From contig NZ_CADFDU010000001.1 of assembly GCF_902833045.1 (NCBI RefSeq), forward strand, positions 637,927 to 701,926: 64,000 nucleotides of DNA, in the 5' to 3' direction. The DNA is from Burkholderia sp. BCC0322. Its GTDB lineage: Bacteria; Pseudomonadota; Gammaproteobacteria; Burkholderiales; Burkholderiaceae. The notes under the pieces were generated by a model. That model made no database searches. It was not told the origin of the DNA and saw only the letters and a program-made list of their open reading frames with translations. Shown piece by piece: positions 33,429 to 40,539 of this stretch (positions within the stretch are counted from its first letter, which is position 1; every line of letters begins with the position of its first letter). The translations under genes were made by a program, and so were the position numbers.

Positions 33429-34505
33429 TTGAAGCTGCACACTTTCGTGACCGACATCACCGATCCGCGCGAGCGCGGCCGCCTGATCGGCGAGCGCTTC
33501 GCGCCGGAGATCCGCGAGACGGTCGCGCTGTATCTCGCGTTCTTCCCGAAGCTCGGCATCGCGCCGCAGCGCGCGCGGGAGATCGGCGAAGCGAGCCTGG
33601 CCGCGCTCGGTGCGTGGTGCCCGCGCCTGGCCGCCGAAGTCGAGGCGATCGCCGACGGCGTCGACCTGCCGCGCTGGCAGCTCGCGTGCCTGAACGCACG
33701 CACCGAGATTCTCGCCACCGCGCCCGCGTCGGCCGAAGGCGAGTGCTCGACGGCCGTCCATGCGCCGGCCGGCCCGCATGCGCCGCGCACGCTGCAGACG
33801 TGGGACTGGCACGACAGCCTCGCCCCGCAGGGGCTGCTGATGCGGGTCGCGACGCCGCACGGCCGCACCGTCAAGCTGTTCTCGGAATTCGGGATGCTGG
33901 CGAAGCTCGGCGTGAACGGCGCGGGGCTGGGGCTGCACTTCAACATCCTGCACCACGCGAGCGACAACGACAGCGCCGGCGTGCCCGTGCACGCGATTGC
34001 GCGGCGCCTGCTCGAAGAGGCGACGTCCGTGCAGGAAGCGATCGACATGGCGCGCACCGCACGCGTGAGCGCGTCGACCGTGCTGACCGTGTTCACGCGC
34101 GACGACGCGAATCCGCGTGCGGCGAGCATCGAGCTGAGCCCGTCGGGTGTCGGCGTGGTGGTGCCGCGTCCGGATGGCTGGCTGCTGCATACGAACCACT
34201 TCCTCGATCGCGCGCTGAGCGGCGGCGAGTGCATGCCCGACAGCTCGACGACGCGCGAGCGCCTGGCGCACCTGAACGACGTCGTGAGCGGGATGACGCG
34301 CGACGACGTGCGCGAGCGCGCGGCGGCGATGTGCGGCGCGGCCGGCGGCCAGGCCGTCGTCTGTTTCCATCCGGACCTGTCGACGCCCGACACCGAGCGT
34401 TGGGCAACGCTGCTGACCGTCGGCATCGATACCGAGGCGTGCGCGCTCGACTACGTGGCCGGCAATCCGCACGATCTCGCGCGCGACGGGGCTCGGCGGT
34501 TCTGA
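33429..34505 (+). CDS. C45 family autoproteolytic acyltransferase/hydrolase
   Basis: N-terminal-nucleophile amidase of 358 residues, related to acyl-CoA:6-aminopenicillanate acyltransferase. The precursor should cleave itself before Cys106 in GECSTAV, exposing the nucleophilic cysteine. Other family blocks are LQTWDWHDSLAPQGLL, NGAGLGLHFNILHH and LLHTNHFLD. There is no signal peptide. The start is TTG at 33429 with AGGAG eight bases upstream; TTG at 33423 is too close. Bacterial C45 enzymes can hydrolyse N-acyl amides such as acylated amino acids or polyamines. As last gene of the cluster it may free the amine from an acyl conjugate. Confidence 0.8.
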   Translation: MKLHTFVTDITDPRERGRLIGERFAPEIRETVALYLAFFPKLGIAPQRAREIGEASLAALGAWCPRLAAEVEAIADGVDLPRWQLACLNARTEILATAPASAEGECSTAVHAPAGPHAPRTLQTWDWHDSLAPQGLLMRVATPHGRTVKLFSEFGMLAKLGVNGAGLGLHFNILHHASDNDSAGVPVHAIARRLLEEATSVQEAIDMARTARVSASTVLTVFTRDDANPRAASIELSPSGVGVVVPRPDGWLLHTNHFLDRALSGGECMPDSSTTRERLAHLNDVVSGMTRDDVRERAAAMCGAAGGQAVVCFHPDLSTPDTERWATLLTVGIDTEACALDYVAGNPHDLARDGARRF

Positions 34506-34662
34506 CGCGACGCGCGGCCGGCGCCCGAAAGCGGGGCGGGCGAATCGAATGGCGTTGGGGCGAACGTTGGCGCCGTGGTGCGCGGGGGCGTCGACATTTG
34601 GACAGGCATCCCTATCAATGGGACGCGATGCGCTCAATAGGTGGGAAAAGGCGCCGCCTGCA

Positions 34663-35532
34663 TCAGTTGGCCATCGCTTCCTTCGCGCTGACCCAGCCCT
34701 GCACCGCACCGGCGCGCGGATTGCGATACCGCACCTTCAGCCACTGGAAATCGGCGCTCGCGTCGATCAGCTCGACCGTGTCGCCTGCGACGACGTAGCG
34801 GCGCGTGGGTGCGTCGTTCATCGCGTCGTGCAGCGGCAGCCGCGCCGGGCGCACCTTGAACGTGACCGTGCCGCCGCCGTACGCGTCGGGGCGGCGCGAT
34901 ACGCGCTTGCCTTGCGCATCGTAGGTCAGCAGCATCGACGACAGGCCGGAATCGCCGTCGAGCAGGTCGCGCAGGTCGTCGGGTATCGCTTCGCTGGACT
35001 GGTACAGGTACATCCTGCCGCCGGCATCGAAGCGGTACGCGTCGGTGTACCAGATCGGGCCGCCGCGGCACGAGCTGTACAGCGTGCGCACTTTCGGTTT
35101 CGCGACCACGTTGACGAGGTCGTCGCAGTTGCCATGCGGCAGGTTGCCCGCCGGCATGCGCAGCGGCTCGAACTGCTGGCGCGCGGCGTCGTACAGGTAG
35201 ATGCCGTAGCTGTCGTTGACCATGCCGAGCGTCGCGTGCATGGCGAGATCGCGGTGGCCGTCGAAGTTGTAGTCGTCCGACGAGAGGTGATAGTGGCCTT
35301 CCTCGTCGGCGGCAATCACGTCGAGCGTTTGCGTCTTGCCGCTCGGCAGGAAGCGCACGGTGATGTGCGCGCTGTCCGCGCGTTCGACGCGGGCCGTGAC
35401 GGTGTCGTCGACCTTGAACGTGAGCAGCGGTTTCGCTGCATGCGCGGCGGGCGCGATCGATGCGAAGGCGGCGAGCAGCAGCGTGGTCGCGGCAAGGCGG
35501 GGAAGCGGGCGGAATCGCGGGGTGCGCATCAT
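34663..35532 (-). CDS. Exported hypothetical protein with SH3-like tail (XAC2610-like)
   Basis: Periplasmic or surface protein of 289 residues with a Sec signal (residues 1-31, ending AHA|AKPL). The middle contains DDYNFDGHRDLAMHA, a calcium-loop-like D-x-N-x-D-G motif of the type seen in XAC2610 and integrin-like proteins. Near the C-terminus, VAGDTVELIDASADFQWLKV resembles an SH3b-type strand set. Function is not known. It lies 47 bp downstream of another hypothetical gene on the same strand. The start could be the first or second of the paired ATGs at 35532 and 35529; the ribosome site is weak. Confidence 0.65.
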   Translation of the reverse strand: MMRTPRFRPLPRLAATTLLLAAFASIAPAAHAAKPLLTFKVDDTVTARVERADSAHITVRFLPSGKTQTLDVIAADEEGHYHLSSDDYNFDGHRDLAMHATLGMVNDSYGIYLYDAARQQFEPLRMPAGNLPHGNCDDLVNVVAKPKVRTLYSSCRGGPIWYTDAYRFDAGGRMYLYQSSEAIPDDLRDLLDGDSGLSSMLLTYDAQGKRVSRRPDAYGGGTVTFKVRPARLPLHDAMNDAPTRRYVVAGDTVELIDASADFQWLKVRYRNPRAGAVQGWVSAKEAMAN

Positions 35533-35579
35533 GGGCAAACGTAGGAGCGAGGGTCGAGGATGAGCGGGCTGACGACTGC

Positions 35580-35948
35580 CTAGCCGAGCGTGCTGTCGTC
35601 CTGAACCCCGTTCTTGCCGGCGAAGATCTCCTTCAGCGCGGCGCGCAGCACGACCGGATCGTATTGGCCGGGCGCGAGATGGATCACGTAGCGCGTCTGG
35701 CCGTCGAGACGCGCGGCAACGGCGGGTTCGAGCTCGACGTCGATCGTGTCGTCCGTCAGGCGTACCGACAGATCCTTGACGCGCACGTTGATCTGGTCGC
35801 GCACCATCACTTCGATCAGCGCGTCGTCCGGAAAGCGCGACAGCGCGAAGCAATAGTCCTGCTCGGCGTCGTGACAGTAGATGTTGGCGAAGCTCTCGTC
35901 GTCGTCGAGATCGGACGTCGCCGCGCCGATCGTGGCGTGAAGTTCCAT
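35580..35948 (-). CDS. Hypothetical cytoplasmic protein
   Basis: Acidic 122-residue protein with no signal peptide or membrane segment. It begins MELHATIGAATSDLDDDES and contains VRDQINVRVKDLSVRLTDD and RYVIHLAPGQYD, suggesting a small mixed alpha/beta fold. I do not recognise a family. AGGAA lies nine bases before the ATG. It is upstream of, and probably cotranscribed with, the exported protein at 34663; a chaperone, immunity or accessory role is possible but there is no direct evidence. Confidence 0.6.
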   Translation of the reverse strand: MELHATIGAATSDLDDDESFANIYCHDAEQDYCFALSRFPDDALIEVMVRDQINVRVKDLSVRLTDDTIDVELEPAVAARLDGQTRYVIHLAPGQYDPVVLRAALKEIFAGKNGVQDDSTLG

Positions 35949-35979
35949 GAATGTGGGTTCCTGCGTAAGGGGGTAACGG

Positions 35980-36375
35980 TTATCGGGTTGAAGGGAGGGC
36001 CGCTTCGATCACGGCTTCCGTACCAGGAGGTGTTACGCCGGTATCGCACGACGCATCGGCATCGCGCGCCTTCAGCCAGAGCCCGAATTCGCGCATGACG
36101 TCGACCACCGGCCGCAGCCGGTCGCCGTCGGCGGTCAGATCGTACTCGACGCGCACCGGCACTTCCGGATAGACGGTGCGTCGCACGAGCCCGGCGTCTT
36201 CGAGTGCGCGCAGGTCGAGCGTCAGCATCCGTTGCGAGATGCCGGGCATGTCGCGCCGCAGGTCGCTGAAGCGCCGCGGCCCGTCGAGCAGATACGACAC
36301 CAGCAGCAGCCGCCAGCGGCCGCCGAGCAGGCGCATCGCTTCTTCAACGGAACATCCTGTCGCACTCGTTTTCAT
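35980..36375 (-). CDS. HxlR family transcriptional regulator
   Basis: Winged-helix regulator of 131 residues. CSVEEAMRLLGGRWRLLLVS at residues 8-27 is the HxlR signature including the conserved cysteine; then RFSDLRRDMPGISQRMLTLD and LVRRTVYPEVPVRVEYDLT form the recognition helix and wing. Members often sense reactive electrophiles through that cysteine. It is divergent from the glutathione transferase gene, with a 19-bp dyad between the two starts, so it probably represses both. Confidence 0.88.
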   Translation of the reverse strand: MKTSATGCSVEEAMRLLGGRWRLLLVSYLLDGPRRFSDLRRDMPGISQRMLTLDLRALEDAGLVRRTVYPEVPVRVEYDLTADGDRLRPVVDVMREFGLWLKARDADASCDTGVTPPGTEAVIEAALPSTR

Positions 36376-36401
36376 CGTGCCCAATCCTGGTCGGTAAATT
36401 T

Positions 36402-36420
36402 TTTGTGACTACGGCACAAA
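36402..36420. promoter_or_regulatory. Candidate HxlR operator (perfect dyad)
   Basis: TTTGTG (36402-36407) and CACAAA (36415-36420) form a perfect inverted repeat around ACTACGG. It lies 27 bp from the hxlR start and 92 bp from the gst start, in the divergent promoter region. Confidence 0.6.
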
Positions 36421-36511
36421 CGACTGCCGTCTTCCCAGCCCTGCGCCGATGCGAGATATTAGCGCCCGCGTCGCGGCGAATCGATACATGGACAACCCAA
36501 GAAGGACACGC

Positions 36512-37144
36512 ATGAAGCTCTATCACGCTCCCGGAAGCTGCTCCCAGGCCATCTGCATCGTGCTGCGCGAAGGCGGCATCGAGGCCGAGATCGTCAAGGT
36601 CGACGCGCGCAAGCATGTCATTGAAGACGGGCGCAATTACTACGATGTGACCGAACTCGGCTACGTGCCGCTGCTCGAACTCGACGACGGCACGCTGCTG
36701 CGCGAAGGGCCGGTGATCGCGCAGTATCTCGCGGATCGGTGCCCGCCAGCCGCGCTCGCGCCCGCCTACGGCACGCTCGGCCGTTATCGGCTGATGGAGT
36801 GGCTGAACTTTCTCACGGCGGAAATCCACAAGGGTTTCATTCCGCTGCTGTACGCGGTGCAGGCGGGGCAATACGTCGACCCGGCGAGAGCGAAGCTCGA
36901 CAGCCGTTTCGCGTGGATCGACCGGCAGCTCGACGGCAACGCGTTCCTGACCGGCGACACGTTCACAGTCGCCGATGCGTATCTGTTCGCGCTGACGGGG
37001 TGGGGCAAGGCCGAATGGATGCGGTCGGTGTACCACGCGGATATCGACCTGACCCGGTATGCGCATCTGCGTGCGTGGTACGAGCGGGTGCGGGCGCGGC
37101 CCGCGGTGCAGGCGGTACTGGCGGCCGACGGGCTCGCGCGGTAG
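36512..37144 (+). CDS. Glutathione S-transferase family protein
   Basis: Thiol transferase of 210 residues. The N-terminal thioredoxin-like domain starts MKLYHAPGSCSQAICIVL with Cys10, the catalytic cysteine position of beta-class bacterial enzymes; YVPLLELDDGTLLREGPVIA is the glutathione-binding part with the cis-proline. The helical domain contains FTVADAYLFALTGWG. AAGGA lies seven bases before the ATG. Divergent from the hxlR gene, it is probably induced by electrophiles through that regulator. Cognate substrate is unknown. Confidence 0.9.
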   Translation: MKLYHAPGSCSQAICIVLREGGIEAEIVKVDARKHVIEDGRNYYDVTELGYVPLLELDDGTLLREGPVIAQYLADRCPPAALAPAYGTLGRYRLMEWLNFLTAEIHKGFIPLLYAVQAGQYVDPARAKLDSRFAWIDRQLDGNAFLTGDTFTVADAYLFALTGWGKAEWMRSVYHADIDLTRYAHLRAWYERVRARPAVQAVLAADGLAR

Positions 37145-37183
37145 CGTGTTGCGGCGGTGGAGTTGGGCCGCCGCTTCGCCGCG

Positions 37184-37213
37184 CCGACACGCAACAAAAC
37201 CCCGCGCTATAAT
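37184..37213 (+). promoter_or_regulatory. Promoter placing the transcript start at the ATG of the Met-rich gene
   Basis: A perfect -10 TATAAT at 37208-37213 with a -35-like CCGACA at 37184-37189 (18-bp spacer). The ATG at 37221 is eight bases after the -10, so transcription should begin at or next to the start codon and the mRNA would be leaderless. No Shine-Dalgarno sequence is present. Confidence 0.65.
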
Positions 37214-37220
37214 CCCCGCA

Positions 37221-37607
37221 ATGAAATTCCTCCGGACCGTCATCCTGCTGCTGCTCTGCGCGGTGCTGCCCATCAGCGGGCTGGCAGCCAGCGGCTTGGC
37301 CGGGGAATGTCCGATGATGCAGCAGGGCATGTCGATGGACACGAACGCTGGCATGTCCGGCATGTCCGCCGACATGCTGGGCTGCGATTCGATGAAGCCG
37401 TCGCCTACCGACAAGTCTCACGCGAAAGCGAAGGGCGTGTCGTGCAAGCTGACGGCGCAATGCCAGTTCGGCAGTCTCTATCATCCGGCCGCTCGCGCCG
37501 ACGTCAGTCGTCCCGCTGCATACGCCCGTACCGTCGCGTTCCACTACGCGCAAATTCTCCCGGTCCGCGATCCGAACGGATTGTGGCGCCCTCCACGCAT
37601 CAGCTGA
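37221..37607 (+). CDS. Small Met/Cys-rich exported protein heading the cus operon
   Basis: Periplasmic protein of 128 residues. The signal peptide is MKFLRTVILLLLCAVLPISG. The mature start is rich in methionine (PMMQQGMSMDTNAGMSGMSA) with further cysteines, a pattern of copper or silver binding. It contains no catalytic domain. It lies 92 bp before cusC on the same strand. Small proteins of this sort often open cus and czc operons in Burkholderiales; a role as periplasmic metal buffer or sensor is inferred. The start codon probably coincides with the 5' end of the mRNA. Confidence 0.7.
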   Translation: MKFLRTVILLLLCAVLPISGLAASGLAGECPMMQQGMSMDTNAGMSGMSADMLGCDSMKPSPTDKSHAKAKGVSCKLTAQCQFGSLYHPAARADVSRPAAYARTVAFHYAQILPVRDPNGLWRPPRIS

Positions 37608-37645
37608 TCCCGATCCGATAGGTTCGCCGCATTCGCGGTGAGGTT

Positions 37646-37682
37646 CGTCCTGTATCAGGACGTGGAATCCCTATGGGGTTCC
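37646..37682 (+). other. Two tandem RNA hairpins before cusC
   Basis: CGTCCTG-TAT-CAGGACG (37646-37662) is directly followed by GGAATCCC-TAT-GGGGTTCC (37664-37682, one U-G pair). Both have three-base TAT loops, and together they fill the space between the Met-rich gene and cusC. They lack a T-run, so RNA stabilisation, processing or translational control is more likely than termination. Confidence 0.5.
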
Positions 37683-37699
37683 GCCGTTGGGGTTAAACC

Positions 37700-38992
37700 A
37701 TGTCATTCCATCTCGGCACGCCGCCCGCGCGGCGTGCGCGTCGGCGCGCGCCCATGCTGTGGGCGGCGCTGCTGGTTGCGGGCGCCGTTCACGCGCAGCA
37801 ACCGCCTTTCACGCTGGACGCCGCGCTGCAGGCCGCCACCGATCATTCCGCTTCGATGCAGGCCGCCCAGGCGTCGGTGCGCGCCCGCTCGGAGTCGGCC
37901 GTGAAGGCCGGCCAATTGCCCGACCCGATGCTCAAGGCCGGCATCGACAACCTGCCGGTCAATGGCGGCCAGCGCTTCACCATCGGCCAGGACTTCATGA
38001 CGATGCGCCGCATCGGCATCGAGCAGGAGTGGGTGTCCGGCGACAAGCGGCGCCTGCGCTCGGCGCTCGCCAACGAGCAGGTCGGGCGCGAGCGCGCCGG
38101 CTATCTCGCGCAGCTCGCGAGCGTGCGCCAGCAAACCGCGTCGGCCTGGCTGAACGCCGTCTACGCGAAGCAGGCGCTCGCGCTGCAGCAGGCGTTGCTC
38201 GATCACATGAACCATGAGCTCGAGGCGACGAAGGCGTCGTATCGCGGCGCGAAGGCCAGTGCGGCCGATGTCGTCCAGGCGCGGGCCATGCTCGCGCAGA
38301 CGCAGGATCAACGGCTGAAAGCGCAGCAGGTCTACCAGACCGCGCTCATCGCACTGTCGCGCTGGACCGCCGTGCCGGCCGACGATGTCACCGGCACGCC
38401 GCCCGCGCCGGAATCGTTCGTATCGTCGCTGCCGCCGGACGAGCTTCGCCTGTCGCAACCGGCGCTCATCACGGCCGCCGACGATATCGCGGTTGCCGAA
38501 GCGGATACCGCCGTCGCGAACAGCGAACGCAGCCCGAACTGGACGTGGGAAGTCGCGTACCAGCAGCGCGGCGGTGCGTATTCGAACATGGTGTCGGTCG
38601 GCGTCACGATCCCGCTGCCGCTCAATCGCAAGAACCGCCAGGACCGCGACGTCGCCGAAAAGGCCGCGCTCGCGACGAAGGCCCGCCTGATGTACGAGGA
38701 CACGCTGCGCCAGGTGCAGGCCGATATCCGCACGCAGTCCGCGACGCTCGCGAGCGGTCGCGCACGCATCGCGAATCTCGGCGACGCATTGCTGCCCGCC
38801 GCCGATCAGCGCGTGCAACTGGCGGACGCGGCCTACCGTGCGGGCACCGGCGCGCTCGCGGATACCTTCGCCGCGCGCCGCGCGCAACTGGATGCGCAAC
38901 TGCAGGTGCTCGATCTCCGGCGCGAGGTCTCGCAGACCTGGGCGCAGCTCGAATACCAGGTCGTGCCGTCGACGCTGGCCGCGGCGCAATAA
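37700..38992 (+). CDS. cusC: Copper/silver efflux outer-membrane channel CusC-like
   Basis: TolC-family channel of 430 residues with a signal peptide ending near VHA|QQPP. It holds two OEP repeats of long helices (LDAALQAATDHSASMQAAQA; WLNAVYAKQALALQQALLDH) and the strand pair RIGIEQEW and VSVGVTIPLPL. It spans the outer membrane and docks onto CusBA to expel monovalent copper or silver. No lipobox is visible, unlike some relatives. The cusB gene follows after 11 bp. Cus rather than Czc identity is inferred from the partner CusA. Confidence 0.88.
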   Translation: MSFHLGTPPARRARRRAPMLWAALLVAGAVHAQQPPFTLDAALQAATDHSASMQAAQASVRARSESAVKAGQLPDPMLKAGIDNLPVNGGQRFTIGQDFMTMRRIGIEQEWVSGDKRRLRSALANEQVGRERAGYLAQLASVRQQTASAWLNAVYAKQALALQQALLDHMNHELEATKASYRGAKASAADVVQARAMLAQTQDQRLKAQQVYQTALIALSRWTAVPADDVTGTPPAPESFVSSLPPDELRLSQPALITAADDIAVAEADTAVANSERSPNWTWEVAYQQRGGAYSNMVSVGVTIPLPLNRKNRQDRDVAEKAALATKARLMYEDTLRQVQADIRTQSATLASGRARIANLGDALLPAADQRVQLADAAYRAGTGALADTFAARRAQLDAQLQVLDLRREVSQTWAQLEYQVVPSTLAAAQ

Positions 38993-39003
38993 AGGAGAAC
39001 GAC

Positions 39004-40539
39004 ATGACGAAGCAAATATGGGCCCGTGCGGCCGTGCTGGCGTTCGCCGGTGCCGCGCTGCTCGGCGCGGGTTATGTCGCGGGCACACGCCACGCGACGA
39101 CGGCCGCAGCGGCAACCGACATCACCGCATCGCCCGCGTCGGGCAACGCCGATTCGAAGAGCGGCCGCAAGGTGCTGTACTGGCACGATCCGATGGTGCC
39201 GAACCAGCACTTCGACAAACCGGGCAAATCGCCGTTCATGGACATGCCATTGCAACCTGTCTATGTGGACGAAGGCGGCGGTTCGTCAGGCATCCGGATC
39301 GATCCGGGCCTGCAGCAGAACCTCGGCATCCGCTACGCGACCGTGCGCCGCCGGCAGACGGCCGCCGGCTTCGATGCGGTGGGCACCACGCAGTTCGACG
39401 AATCGCGCGCGGATGTCGTCCAGTCGCGTGTCACCGGCTACATCGACCGTCTCTATGCGCGCGCGCCGATGCAGCGCATCGTGAAGGGCGCGCCGATCGC
39501 GTCGCTGTTCGTGCCGGACTGGCTCGCGCCGCAGGAGGAATACCTCGCGCTCAAGCGCGGCGGGATGGACGGCAGCCTGCTCGATGCGGCGCGCGCACGG
39601 ATGCGGGCGCTGTCGATTCCGGACGGCATGATCGCGAGCCTCGATCGCACCGGTCGCGCGCAGACGCATGTCGTGCTGACGGCGCCGGAAACCGGCGTCG
39701 TCAGCGAGCTGAACGTACGCGACGGCGCGATGATCGCGCCCGGTCAGACGCTCGCGAAGATCGCCGGGCTGTCGACGCTGTGGCTCATCGTCGAGGTGCC
39801 GGAAGCGCTGGCGCTGAACGTGCAGCCGGGGATGGCGGTCGACGCGACGTTCGCAGGCGACCCGGCGCAGCATGTCACCGGACGCATCCGCGAAGTGCTG
39901 CCCGGCATCAGCACGAGCAGCCGCACGCTGCAGGCACGGGTCGAGCTCGACAACGCCGCGTTGAAGCTCACGCCCGGCATGCTGATGCGTGTGCGGGTCG
40001 CCGCGCGGCAGACCGTGTCGCGCTTGCTCGTGCCGTCCGAAGCGGTGATCGCGACGGGCAAGCGCTCGATCGTCATCGTGAGGAGCCGCGACGGCCGGCT
40101 TCAGCCCGTGACGGTGACGCCGGGTAACGACGTCGGCGGCGACACCGAAGTGCTCGGCGGGCTGAACGAAGGCGACACGGTCGTTGCGTCGGGGCAGTTC
40201 CTGATCGATTCCGAGGCGAGCCTGAAAAGCGTGCTGCCGCGGCTGGAAAGCGGCGCCGGCGCGAGCGCGGCGGGGGCGATGCCCGCGTCGGCGCCGACAG
40301 CGGCGGCACCCACCTACGAGACCACCGGCAAGGTCGAACAGGTCACGGCCGACGACATCACGTTCTCGCATCAACCCGTTCCGGCGCTCGGCTGGGGGGC
40401 AATGACGATGACGTTCGGCAAACCGTCGGCCACCGCGTTCCCGGACGTGAAGCCGGGCCAGACGGTGCGCTTCGCGTTCACGCGGAGCGACGACGGTTAT
40501 CGGCTGACGAAGGTCGAACCGCAGGGAGGCGAACGATGA
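39004..40539 (+). CDS. cusB: CusB-like membrane fusion protein with fused CusF domain
   Basis: Periplasmic adaptor of 511 residues. After a membrane anchor (residues 7-26) comes a heavy-metal-binding YHS-like domain: [20 protein letters not shown] (59-78). The lipoyl and barrel domains follow ([30 protein letters not shown]). The last 74 residues (438-511) form a complete CusF-type domain with [20 protein letters not shown], keeping the His, Trp and Met-x-Met ligands. This fusion lets the adaptor carry its own metal chaperone. AAAGGAG precedes the ATG, and the stop overlaps cusA by four bases. Confidence 0.93.
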   Translation: MTKQIWARAAVLAFAGAALLGAGYVAGTRHATTAAAATDITASPASGNADSKSGRKVLYWHDPMVPNQHFDKPGKSPFMDMPLQPVYVDEGGGSSGIRIDPGLQQNLGIRYATVRRRQTAAGFDAVGTTQFDESRADVVQSRVTGYIDRLYARAPMQRIVKGAPIASLFVPDWLAPQEEYLALKRGGMDGSLLDAARARMRALSIPDGMIASLDRTGRAQTHVVLTAPETGVVSELNVRDGAMIAPGQTLAKIAGLSTLWLIVEVPEALALNVQPGMAVDATFAGDPAQHVTGRIREVLPGISTSSRTLQARVELDNAALKLTPGMLMRVRVAARQTVSRLLVPSEAVIATGKRSIVIVRSRDGRLQPVTVTPGNDVGGDTEVLGGLNEGDTVVASGQFLIDSEASLKSVLPRLESGAGASAAGAMPASAPTAAAPTYETTGKVEQVTADDITFSHQPVPALGWGAMTMTFGKPSATAFPDVKPGQTVRFAFTRSDDGYRLTKVEPQGGER

